Assembly (NCBI RefSeq): GCF_029633865.1
Contig: NC_079214.1
Location: 16,790,753 to 16,854,752 of the forward strand
Length of the DNA stretch: 64,000 nt
Direction of reading: 5' to 3'
Source of the DNA: Lampris incognitus
Lineage: Eukaryota > Chordata > Actinopteri > Lampriformes > Lampridae
Shown piece after piece: positions 13,201 through 22,100 of this stretch. A program made the translations under genes and the position numbers. The first letter of the stretch is position 1. Each line of letters begins with the position of its first letter. The notes under the pieces were generated by a model. That model did not search any database, had not been told where the DNA came from, and was given only the letters and a program-made list of their open reading frames with translations.

Positions 13201-14948
13201 ACCCTTAACACAAAAAAAGCTTTGTTGAGATTAATAATCTGTTTGACAAAAGTGTTCTGGCCAACACGGGCAATATCATATGGTTGCAGACAGACAACAC
13301 ACATCAACATGCAAACAATAAATACAATCATAAAAAGTCCCAGCAGAGGATGTACTTTCTCTGCCAGCTCAAGAAGTTCAACCTGCCTCAGGTGCTGTTG
13401 ATTCAGTTCAACACTGCAATAATCCAGTCTGTCCTCTGCACATCCATCACTGTCTGGTTTGGTTCGGCCACCAAACAGGACAGGGACAGACTACAACGGA
13501 CAGTTAGGTCTGCAGAGAAAATCACTGGTGCCAACCTGCCCTCCATTCAGGACTTAAACACCTCCAGACTCAGGAAACGGGCAGGCACCGTCACTGCAGA
13601 CCCATCAGACCCTGGTCACAATCTGTTCCAACTTCTCCCCTCTGGCAGGCGCTACAGAGCACTGTACCCCAAAATAACCAGAAATAAAAAAGTTTCTTTC
13701 CATGGGCTGTCATTCAAATGAGTGCTTAACGCTGTCAATAAATCCAACCATTTTGTAAACACTATACTGTACATTGTACATATACTGGTACGCTCTGTCA
13801 TGTCCATCTACCTCAGGCATGCATGTAAGTAACCTGCTAACATCTATTTCCGCATCGCTGATATATTCTCTGCACCATTGCACTTTATCACCTCTTATTT
13901 CGCCTGTATAAGTCAATCCTTGTGTATATATTTGAAGATTGTTGTGTTGTTATTCTACGTTAAGTACAATTGAGAGAGCCACGAAACCGGAGTCAAATTC
14001 CATGCAAATCTACATGGCCAATAAACATGACTCTGATGACGAATGTCCTTTCCTCTGTCCGTTTACCGATAGGATCCCCAGACTGCCAGCCTGGCTATGA
14101 CTTCTACTCCAGATATTTTGCTCCATGGAACGGTATTCCAGAGGACCCCGTCACTGGTGGGACTACACAGCACACAGACACACTCACAAGGTTCCACCAT
14201 TAATCATGTGTCTGCATAATAAATAATAATAGCGTCCCAACAATACTAGAACACTTTAGTTATTTAGAAGGTGACTGTAGTTGAAAATTAAACTGTTGAC
14301 GTAATGCCAAAACACTCAGGAAACAGAATTTTTCCCTCAAATACTCGAGACTTGAAATCAAAATATCTGGAAAAATTACTAGGAGTAATTATGTAAAAGT
14401 GAATAAAACATATGCAAGATGAGGCATGAGCACAAAATTGAACTGTTCACAAATCAAGACGGGTTAACTGCCTTTCGTTTTCTTTTCTAGTACCTATAAA
14501 GCCGATGTGTGTGCCCTGTTCAACATTATGTTTGAATGAGTCAATTTTTACCTCTGCCCTTCCAGGTTCTGCCCACACGGTCCTAGCTAGTTACTGGTTG
14601 GAGAAACTTGGCAAGAGAAAGATGCTGGGTAAATCAACATCATGTTATTTATTTATTTCATGACTTTTTTCCCCAGTAACAATTGTATAGCTGTTAAAGT
14701 ATTTGTTTTTATTCAGCCAATTTGTTAGCATTGATATCAGTCTGTCAACAGCCAAATATTTGAAAAGGCTCAACTGTATTTGTACCTCACTTCATTTGTA
14801 TTTCAATATTACCGTGTGTGTGTGTGTGTGTGTAGCTTACCAATGCTCCAGTCGAGGCGGAGAGCTGGAACTAGAAGTGAGGGAAGATGGAAGAGTCAAC
14901 ATTGCTGGGCGGACGGTCACCATACTGCAGGGAACAATCACATTATAG
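1281..14948 (+). CDS. pbld: Phenazine biosynthesis-like domain-containing protein (PhzF family), 10 coding exons
   Basis: Coding exons: 1281-1364, 2764-2863, 11297-11395, 11902-12011, 12439-12468, 12650-12738, 12970-13061, 14073-14156, 14566-14628 and 14836-14948. They sum to 864 nt, 287 residues plus stop, against about 288 in human PBLD. All phases match and all introns are GT-AG. PhzF-family signatures are in order: FTVDAFT and GNPAA in residues 6-22, NLSETAF with the presumed catalytic Glu46, [10 protein letters not shown] near residues 78-87, [10 protein letters not shown], and a C-terminal EDPVTGSAH. The last exon has SSRGGELE and ends in TITL. The ATG is preceded in frame by TAG at 1254. 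By family the protein is a soluble two-domain isomerase-like enzyme of unknown substrate; mammalian PBLD is also called MAWBP. The second intron is 8.4 kb and full of mobile elements, whereas the 3' exons are compact. No frameshift or stop was found. Identity is secure; the exact enzymatic role is unknown even in mammals. Confidence 0.95.
1598..2515. mobile_element. Foldback (long inverted repeat) element, copy A
   Basis: A left arm (about 1598-1852) reads through a segment starting near GATCAGTTCATCTGGACAC. It returns in reverse complement at about 2277-2515, which ends in GATGAACTGATTCAAC. The arms include matching blocks for the ACGTTT/AAACGT tract, the CTGCAGGTATCC block and the CATGGCCATTG block. 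Copies recur at 3818-4368, 40862-41095 and, as fragments, near 11005 and 59708. The unit has no ORF of its own, so it is a non-autonomous family. Superfamily not determined. Confidence 0.7.
3818..4368. mobile_element. Foldback element, copy B
   Basis: Same family as 1598-2515. The left arm runs about 3818-4060 and the inverted right arm about 4140-4368. The right end shows the family terminus, a CCTGGATTATTGGGCACGC stretch followed by ATCAAGACT. The central part between the arms is much shorter than in copy A. Confidence 0.7.
4645..5090 (-). mobile_element. tRNA-derived SINE (family 1), antisense copy
   Basis: Read on the minus strand, the element has a tRNA-like head with a B-box-like GGTTCGAATCCC. 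It is followed by the family body (TGGTCGGGCGTCCCTACAG, a segment after GACACAATTGG) and an A-rich/G-rich tail at 4645-4665. The same family recurs at 5232-5645, 16035-16442 and 16560-16998. The several ORFs that cross it are by-products of the repeat. Confidence 0.8.
5091..5212 (+). repeat. Two-copy tandem duplication of about 65 bp
   Basis: A unit beginning CTCAATGTATGTATTTTTAT and ending CTAGACTAATTTCCCTAG occurs twice in direct tandem (about 5092-5152 and 5157-5212), with one clear substitution. It sits between two opposed SINEs of the same family. Confidence 0.75.
5232..5645 (+). mobile_element. tRNA-derived SINE (family 1), sense copy
   Basis: Sense copy of the SINE at 4645-5090, beginning with a GCGTCCGGGTGGTGTAGTG head and ending in an A-run plus G-run at 5625-5642. 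The internal B-box region is damaged, so this is an old copy. With its neighbour it makes a head-to-head pair separated by the short tandem duplication. Confidence 0.8.
5940..6866 (+). mobile_element. LINE fragment, L2/Rex-like (CR1-group) reverse transcriptase, degenerate
   Basis: Translated fragments give the middle and end of a non-LTR reverse transcriptase: [10 protein letters not shown], a DDTTVISLI segment, the [17 protein letters not shown] block, then [12 protein letters not shown]. Frameshifts and deletions break the frame. The 3' end is interrupted at 6866 by the Mutator-like element, and LINE sequence resumes at 10512. A better-preserved 3' part of the same family lies at 13330-14040. 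Confidence 0.75.
7765..8000. repeat. Nested inverted repeat (MITE-like hairpin)
   Basis: Arms at about 7765-7876 and 7900-8000 are inverted copies of one another. The left arm has CATCAAAGGATGTAAGGTA and the right arm has TACCTTACATCCTTTGATG; the innermost part is ATGACTGATGCC against GGCATCAGTCAT. It is followed immediately by an ATA-type microsatellite. No coding content. Confidence 0.7.
8356..8736 (-). CDS. FLYWCH zinc-finger domain protein of a Mutator-like element (126 residues)
   Basis: An intact ORF from ATG at 8736 to the stop at 8356. Residues about 10-70 match the FLYWCH pattern: an N-terminal [13 protein letters not shown] stretch, then WRCWRWNCR with the C-x4-C pair, and a terminal HVHPP with the H-x-H pair. 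The tail ([16 protein letters not shown]) resembles the linker that follows FLYWCH domains in Mutator-type transposase proteins. In such proteins a MULE transposase domain normally comes next; here the ORF stops, so this is either a stand-alone DNA-binding ORF or a truncated remnant. Family function is sequence-specific DNA binding through one zinc site, here plausibly to the element's own ends. Not a shadow of a host gene, because no host exon overlaps. Confidence 0.65.
   Translation of the reverse strand: MAIVMDGDRGGKVLVHENFRYQKHRTNQDTIRWRCWRWNCRVPLITNRFEVEDVDANIIVHDVGEHVHPPDGEMVHRAEFRQGVIAEVAREPTVPIRRIYNAQRVLQRRQCQIQGFSPSLLSSLMD
9585..9900 (-). mobile_element. tRNA-derived SINE (family 2), antisense
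   Basis: On the minus strand the 5' end (9895 downward) reads CATAGCTCAGTCGGTAGAGC, a good A-box, then GGTCGTGAGTTCGATCCC, a good B-box. A non-tRNA body follows down to about 9585. The putative acceptor stem does not close, so it is a SINE head and not a working tRNA gene. It lies inside the Mutator-like element and inserted after it. Confidence 0.7.
10512..10570 (+). mobile_element. 3' continuation of the LINE split by the Mutator-like element
   Basis: The sequence AATGCAACACCCATTCCATC and the following TGTGCAATATAAAGAAC fit the 3' untranslated part of the L2/Rex-like LINE that ends at 6866. Together with the 8-bp duplication this gives the pre-insertion order. Confidence 0.5.
11005..11090. 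repeat. Collapsed foldback-family fragment (short hairpin)
   Basis: Contains the family end CATGCATGCTCAATAATCC and a short inverted pair (CACAGAAAACTGGATCAGA against CTGATCCAACTTTCTGTG). It looks like a copy of the 1598-2515 family with almost all of the interior deleted. Confidence 0.6.
11446..11525 (+). repeat. Interspersed repeat tail ending in ATGG units
   Basis: The core CCCAATGACTGCTGGGATAG followed by GGATAAGCGGTTTGGATAAT and ATGGATGG is repeated at 24050-24155, 45408-45443, 47025-47156, 47196-47315 (inverted) and 56370-56508. It is most likely the 3' tail of an RTE-like LINE or a SINE partner, judged by the short tandem tail; family not verified. Confidence 0.6.
13330..14040 (+). 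mobile_element. LINE 3' end, L2/Rex-like, in a pbld intron
   Basis: An open stretch encodes the C-terminal part of a non-LTR reverse transcriptase: [35 protein letters not shown] and [18 protein letters not shown] 3' untranslated region follows, ending with GGCCAATAAACATGACTCTG. It is 5'-truncated, as expected for target-primed insertion, and lies in the sense orientation between pbld exons 7 and 8. Confidence 0.8.
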
Positions 14949-15095
14949 GCACATTTCCATGCGCTGAAGCAGGGTTGGGGGCCACGGGAGAATCACCATC
15001 GCGGGACACAACGTCAACACATGAACAAAGCTCACGTTCACCAGCTGCTCTACTGCACGAGACACCACGCACACATGGAAACAGATGCATATATC

Positions 15096-15311
15096 CAAGG
15101 CTCAGCGTTTTCGGTTTTTAATTTTCAAAGCCACCCAGCATGCCGTATTTCTCCACAAGAGGACACTGTTACATAACCTCACACGAACAACTTTTGGATC
15201 CGCGGAAACATAAAAACCTGGGTGAAAATCAGTTTAAACCGATCTGCTGCTTTTAAAATATCTGGGTATATTTCGGTGAAAATTGGTAAAAACCAAAGAT
15301 GCTGAGCCTTG
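15096..15311. mobile_element. hAT-type MITE, copy 1
   Basis: Terminal inverted repeats CAAGGCTCAGCG and CTGAGCCTTG are flanked by the 8-bp direct repeat CATATATC (15088-15095 and 15312-15319). A second copy in the opposite orientation lies at 58379-58579. No ORF. It sits about 150 bp past the pbld stop codon, so it is probably part of the pbld 3' untranslated region or just beyond it. Confidence 0.75.
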
Positions 15312-15347
15312 CATATATCATACCATTTGATAAAATGGGATGGAGTA

Positions 15348-15353
15348 AATAAA
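15348..15353 (+). promoter_or_regulatory. Candidate polyadenylation signal for pbld
   Basis: AATAAA lies 400 bp after the pbld stop, just past the MITE. No closer canonical signal was noticed. Position is the only evidence. Confidence 0.25.
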
Positions 15354-16034
15354 TGGGGAAATTGTACTGTTAAATCTAATTCAGTATTATTCAGCCTGCA
15401 GTGAGTCCAGAAAAGAACAGAAACTGTCAGAATTTAAATTATTTATTCACATAAAACAAATAAACAATCGTAAAAATTTAAAAAGGCAAATTGTAAACAA
15501 GGCTCAGATGTCAGAAATCAGAATCAGCAGAGGTAGAATCAGTGGTATTGTGGTAGCTAGACTTCATTTGAAGATCACTATTGACTATGGTGAATGTAAT
15601 ACAATTTGGAAGAAAAAAAAGTCAAGAAAATTGGAGAAAACTGGAGAGATTTTTTTCTTGGAGAAAACGCCAAGAAAATTTTAGGAAAAAAAAAGTCAAG
15701 AAAATTGCAAGAAAACTTTGCAAAATCATTTTTCGTTGGACAGTACTTTGCAATTAGCCACTTCAGGCTATCGCCAGTAAGAACTGAAATTGGTTACCAT
15801 GATGCACCAGTAAGTGTCCTTTCTAATCACGATGTGTATATCTGAGTAACTGTGCTGCCTTCCATTTCTTTATTGAAATGGTGAAACTGAAGAAAAATTA
15901 CTCCAAAGCCTTGCTTTTCTTTTTGTTCACCTGTATTTTTGGTCCAGACTTGTTATTTATACACGTTGTGAATGTGTCTTAATTTTTTTTCATAATTTGT
16001 GTTAAATTACTTCTATATACCCCAGCTCTATTTT

Positions 16035-16442
16035 GCTTTTTTCCTCCCCAACTGTATCCGGTCAATTACCCCACTCTACTGAGCCCCCTCTGCCGACCCG
16101 GGGAGGGCTACAGACTACCACGTCTCCTCCGATACATGTGGAGTCGCCAGCCGCTTCTTTTCACCTGACAGTGAGGAGTTTCGCCAGGGTGATGTAGTGC
16201 GTGGGAGGATCACGCTATTCCCCCCCAGTTCCCCCTCCCCCCCCGAACAGGCAACCCGACCGACCAGAGGAGGTGCTAGTGCAGCGATCACAACACATGC
16301 CCACATCCGGCTTCCCACCCACAGACACGGCCAATTGTGTCTGTAGGGACGCCCAACCAAGCCGGAGGTAACGCGGGGATTCGAACTGCCGATCTCTGTG
16401 TTGGTAGGCAACGGAACAGACTGCTATGCTATCCGGTCACCC
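16035..16442 (-). mobile_element. tRNA-derived SINE (family 1), antisense
   Basis: Same family as 4645-5090 with the same internal landmarks (ATGTGGAGTCGCCAGCCGC on the plus strand, GCCAATTGTGTCTGTAGGG, and a tRNA-like head at the right end). ORFs on both strands here are products of this repeat. Confidence 0.8.
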
Positions 16443-16559
16443 AAAGACCATTCCTTTTAATTACAGCCTTGTTTGGCTATATAGCATATTTGAACATTTC
16501 ACAGCATAAAAAAACCATGTATGAATCTTCTAAAACTGATCTCCACTCTTTTTTTTCCC

Positions 16560-16998
16560 CCTTTGGATTTTCCCCTTTTTCTCCCCAATCATACCTGGCC
16601 AATTAACCTGCTCTCTGAGCTGTCCTGGCTGCTGCTCCACCCTCTCTGCCGATCCGGGGAGGGCTGCAGACTACCACATGCTTCCTCCGATACATGTGGA
16701 GTTGCCAGCCGCTTCTTTTCACCTGACGGCGAGGAGTTTCGCCAGGGGGACGTAGCGCATGGGAGGATCATGCTATTCACCCCAGTTCCCCCTCCCCCCC
16801 GACAGGCGCCCCAACCGACCAGAGAAGGCGCCAGTGCAGCGACCAGGACACATACCCACATCCGGCTTCCCATCCACAGACACGGCCAATTGTGTCTGTA
16901 GGGACGCCCGACCAAGCCGGAGGCAACACAGGATTCGATCAGGCGATTCCCGTATTGGTAGGCAACGGAATAGACCGCTACGCTACCCGGACACCCCA
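16560..16998 (-). mobile_element. tRNA-derived SINE (family 1), antisense, tandem neighbour
   Basis: Second antisense copy, about 120 bp after the copy at 16035-16442, ending with CGCTACCCGGACACCCC at the tRNA-like head. Two same-orientation copies so close could be independent insertions or one duplication. The body differs at many sites, which favours independent insertion. Confidence 0.8.
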
Positions 16999-16999
16999 C

Positions 17000-18600
17000 T
17001 GATCTCCACTCTTGAGAACTTTAGACACTCTACAGTAAAAATGTCAGTTATAAAAACCTCAGTATCAAAACACATGTAGTAGACATTGCAAGTAGTACCT
17101 GTTAAGATATAATAGTATATTCTTCCAGGGTGCAGAGTCATGTTCAACTTTCTTTATAGCTTAGTCTCCCATCTCAACAAAGCCATTTTACATCCCAAAT
17201 TGAATTCAATAATTGAACAAACACTGAGTTGGAGGGATACAAAAAATATTGGTGCCAAAGAACGGTACCAAAGGGAAGGTGTGTCATTAAATGAGCAAAA
17301 GATTTTCAATATACATCCCATTGACATGTCAGATGATTTTGTTCCAACAGAGTGCGAGTACCATTGTCTGTATAAATTGTCAGTTGCTGGACAAACTGCA
17401 CCTGTTGGAAGGTAGAAAACAAATTTTACTGTATTAACACATTATAGCTGATTGCTAGAGCTTACACTGACTGTATCAGTGTTTGAAAATTAAGCCAGTC
17501 CAAAGTATGGTATGTAATCATGCCATTCAGCTGAGGTGTCACACAACCACTGGTTTTAGTGTTGCAAGAGAGGTAAGGAGAAATTACCCGAAAGACCATC
17601 ATAGCTTTTGGCTGAGTGGGGACTTTCATCACATGAGCATGTTGGGTTGAACCTTGTGGGCAGCCGGAGGGAGCTGGATAATGTTAGAATTGGGTTCAGG
17701 AAAGCATTAGGAGAAGAAATATTGTAGGCAGAAGACTCATTACACAAGCTCAGGCAAGTGAAATCCATTAAGTGAAAGAATGCACATAAACAGTGAAGTA
17801 GTACAACATTTTATAGCGTACTTTAGTTTACTACTTGACATTCCCACAAATGTTCTTGTTTGTGTAACAATGTCAATAAAGTTTTAAAGGAAACTATTGA
17901 AGCCAGTAACATTAGTGAACGGTTCTTCACAGCCATGCGGCTATCAATAAAGGCGATATTCAAGATCTACCACTAATTATGCGGACATGCTGATATATAT
18001 AACTAAAAACACAGGTATAGTTTTGTTTTTTGTTTTGAATTCCCAAGTCTTATCTGGATAATAACCTTCTTTGGGTTCCTGGTGAAGCCTATATCACCTA
18101 AATTCTAGAGTTAGCATTTATTATTTTACATAAATCAAACAAGGAAATGGTTTATTAGCAGTGAGCCAAATCCTAAATCTGCAGTCTATGGAGGATTTCA
18201 TTGGGTTTTTCTTTTGCATACATATTAATTGTCCTACACATCCTATCAGTTGGGTACATAAAGTTCTCCAAAGCATAGTATTGATCTCTGGCCTTTTAAG
18301 CCCGGACTCTCACAAACTCATGCGTAATGTAGCTTGCGAAGCTAGTTGAGTCCTGCAAACACAGATTATTAATTTGAGTAAATGTTGATCAAGAACAATA
18401 TTCACATGGGGAGCCCCACTTACAATACAGTTGCACTGCAGTTTCCAGCCATTTGTTTGAAAATTATGACCTTTCATTTGCACCTGGTGACTAGTTGTTA
18501 CATAGCATATGTGTTCAGTCAGTAGGCAGCCTTATAACTAATGCAGGGTAGATATGGGATGAATGGTTTCATCTAGTCTATGTGAACGTATTTAAAATAA
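17000..18600. other. Intergenic stretch between pbld and dna2
   Basis: No recognised exon or repeat. An open frame at 17140-17415 (+) has no domain that I recognise and no splice or start context worth calling. The stretch separates the two convergent 3' ends. Confidence 0.4.
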
Positions 18601-18628
18601 AAGTGCTACATGATTTACAGCAGTAATC

Positions 18629-18634
18629 TTTATT
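18629..18634 (-). promoter_or_regulatory. Candidate polyadenylation signal for dna2
   Basis: TTTATT on the plus strand is AATAAA on the dna2 strand, about 550 bp past the dna2 stop. If used, the 3' untranslated region would contain the SINE at 18770-19095. Weak evidence. Confidence 0.25.
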
Positions 18635-18769
18635 AATAATAAGGGAAGTATTAGAAGTAGTACCCTCCATTAGTTTTTCTAAAAGCTACTACAATAATTG
18701 TTAGTATTAATCACTGTATTAGTGCTACTAGTACAAAGGCTATTAGAAGAAAAAGAAGAAAGCCACTTA

Positions 18770-19095
18770 ATTCTGTCCTTGTAGGTTACAATGAAAGTTG
18801 TTCTCTGCATTTTAACCCAACCTATTGTATAGGAGCAGTGGGCAGCTGCAGCACCTGGGGACCAACTCCAGTTCTTCTTTCCATTGCTTTGGTCAGGGGT
18901 ACAAGGCAGAAGTATTAACCCTAACATTCATGTCTTTTTGATGGTGGGAGGAAATCGGAGCACCCAGAGGAAACCCACACAGACACATGCAAACTCCACA
19001 CAGAAAGGACCTGGGACGGGCTGGGGTTCAAACCCAGGATCTTCTTGCTGTGAGGCAACAGTGCTAACCACTGGGCCACCGTGCCACCCACGAGA
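18770..19095 (-). mobile_element. tRNA-related SINE (family 3), antisense
   Basis: On the minus strand it starts GGCACGGTGGCCCAGTGG, then a GGGTTTGAACCC B-box-like block, and runs into the CTCCGATTTCCTCCCACCAT and GGAGTTGGTCCCC landmarks. A partial copy of its 3' body lies at 32745-32890. It sits about 90 bp beyond the dna2 stop codon, probably in the transcript. Confidence 0.65.
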
Positions 19096-19181
19096 AACTA
19101 ATTTTAAAAGCTACCATGTTTTAAAGATTGCTGAGAATTTCTGTTTGTGGTACAAAACTAATAATCGCAAACACTTTTTTT

Positions 19182-22100
19182 TTAAAAGGATATCATGTTC
19201 TCTTGCTTGAGATGATTTAGTAGTTTCTCTAATGGTGCATAGCGTCGTAGTGTAGAGGCAGAGCCCACCATCAGCAGCTTATGTTTTGCTCTGGTCACTG
19301 CTACGTTCAGACGACGCCAGTCCTTCAACAACTCCCCTAACTAGTGTGCAGAAAGGAAGAGACAGACAAAAATAAAGAGACAGAATTTGTTTGTCAATTA
19401 TTCATCCAGTTTTTCTTCTGTTTCTTTTAGGGTCACATTCTTTCTCCTAGTATCCTTCCTTACAGCCAAAAAGAGTGAACAGCAAACAGAGTGAATCAAA
19501 GGAGGGAAGGAGGGTGTGAAAGAGAGAGATACTTACATTTCCCTCTTCTGCAGAACTCCTGACAAATGACAGCACTATTACACTCTTGTCCCGTCCTTGG
19601 TATCTGTCTACAGTGTTTACCTCCACACTGCTGAACACAGAGCTCTGCAGCAAAGCAGAAATACTCTTCAACTGCTGTCTGTAAGGGGCGATGATGCCGA
19701 TATCACCAGGCTTACAACCTGCCTAAATAAGATAAAGAGAAAAGAGTGGTAGTCATAGAAAATTCTCCTGAACCTGTCCTGCACCTGAAAGCATTTCCTA
19801 TGGGTATAAAATGTTTTACAACTAAGGAACCAAGCCAAGCAACTTAAAATGCACATAAGTATTATTGGGGCTAATTGTAAGTAAATTATATCCAATTACC
19901 TTTAACAGCAGTGACAGCAGTATGTGTATAAGGACTGCCTCTGTGTTGTTGCTAATGCCGCCCTGCTCCACTGACTCCAAGGCTGGTACCTATGAGGGGA
20001 CGGCAGGACAAATGTTATGGCAGATTGTCCCCCCCCCAAAAAAAATTTTTTTTTAACCATTAGCTCCTAAGTTTTGATGATCTATGCTGAATGTTTACAT
20101 TAATTATATTTATGTTACTGCCAGAGCTGATCTTAAAGAATATTTGAGAAATGACAATCTACCAATTTTCAGGCAATTAACCTGCCAGCCTACAGTGATT
20201 TAATTCAGCCAGTCTCCCATTTCAGGTATTTGACAAAGCTGTGCCAGTATAACATGACTATAGGTATTCTGTCCTACGTGTTTGTGTCCATCCATGTATA
20301 AACAGGCCGACAGACAGCCAACATGAAGAATCCCAAAGAAATACAGAGTCCCGGTCAAAGTTGAGGAACTTTACTGAAGAACTTTGAGAATTCAAACCTT
20401 TTTTGTAAAACTGTATAGGGGGGCAATACAGAGAAAGAATGTTTCAATAAACATTGCATAAATTATAAAATGTTATCACATGTCTATGACATAACTACAT
20501 AACACATGTAAATAACTGCACATGACTGCATTTAAATAATAATTGTAGGCTATATAACTGCATGTAAATAGCTGTACATAACCTAGGAATTACGAAATCA
20601 CACATGACTTATGAATGACTTATGAACTAATTGTAAATAATGTACGTATAACATAGACCAGTATGCTATAATATAGGCGGAATACGGGCAGACAGAATAA
20701 CGTGACATTTCTACCACGGAGCTGACACAGCTAACTAGCAACCGAAAGCCTGGCTGGCTAACTAGCCAACAGAAAATGGGAGAAGCTAACGTTACACATA
20801 GCTATTTTCGTATTAACATGAATACAACGAAGTTCTTATGACGGACATCATCAATCACTTAAATAATGTCGCAACTGAACTTACAGACGATGCTCTCCAA
20901 GGCACAAATGTAGATAGAACCTATAAACACAGGAGCTGGGCAAACATATGAAACTCTGCATGGAAAGCTGGACTGTACTGCTACCATGACTATCAGGCAG
21001 CAAACTATTTCTTGAAGTAAAGTCGCGTGAGGAAGGCTAGAGGAGTAAATAAACTTCAAAATAAAAGTACTCTTCTCACATTCTAATAAAGTAACGTCAC
21101 AATAGGTTTGTTCAAAAATAGGGCTTCACAGTTTATTACATAAGGGTTTTTTTTTCTGGAGGAGTCCAAAGAACCTTATTATTCTCTACAACCTGCTCTG
21201 GGTCCTACCACAAGCTATGAAACAGTTAAAAATCTACCAACCAGTGAGGTATCCAGGAAGCAAACTGGGTTGCTAGGCAACAGGGAAGTTTGTATCCAGG
21301 CAAAGTCCTGCTGCGTTGTAGACAGGGAGCTGAGCTCAGACTGGACAGACACCAGGAAGGGCATGGATAGCAAGGCAGTAGCGGTCCTCTCAGAACCGCA
21401 CTCAAGACGGCCGTCATACATGAGAGTGTTACTGAGGGACATAATCTGCCTGTAAACAGTCACAAAAAAGCACATGAAACCTTGAAGTCAATAAATTAAT
21501 TTTTCGGACTGTAGTATTTTTCAGACTCAAGGTGTACTTTCAGTTCAGGTAAGAGCTCTACAACAACAGTTTAGGTAGTTGACGTAATGAATTGCTGCAA
21601 GGTTTGACAAAAAAAAGTAATATCTTTGGTTTAAAAGTATATACAGGCCAGGGACAACCTGTGCAAAAAATTGTGTTTGAGTGATGGATGACTTCATGAT
21701 AAATGAAACAGAATTCTTGAAGTACACAGGCAGTGTTGTATGTACCTATTCATCCTATACTGTACGGTCAGTTGAACCACTGCATCACTGTGGCGCGCCA
21801 AACGCTTAAATAGGCTTTCATCCATCCCCTTCAATCTAAAGATATGAAAAATTGACCATGCATAAAGACATGAAAAATTAGTACAAACAGAAGTGAACAG
21901 ACATATTTGTCGATTTATAAAGACAACTGGTTAAGATTTACGACCACCCTAACCAAATACCTATAATGACCAAACGCACAAAAAATATCTACATAAGCCT
22001 GTGCACAGACCCATAACATGTTATCTGGCCTCCTGTTTTTATGCTATGGCAGATTGTTGTTAATATTCACTGACAAGCACAACTCAGCACCGAACACAAA

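Noticed and set aside
16115-16999. Overlapping ORFs on both strands
   Set aside because: All lie within two copies of the family-1 SINE.
17140-17415. 91-residue plus-strand ORF between pbld and dna2
   Set aside because: No recognised domain, no neighbouring exon, and biased AT-rich composition.
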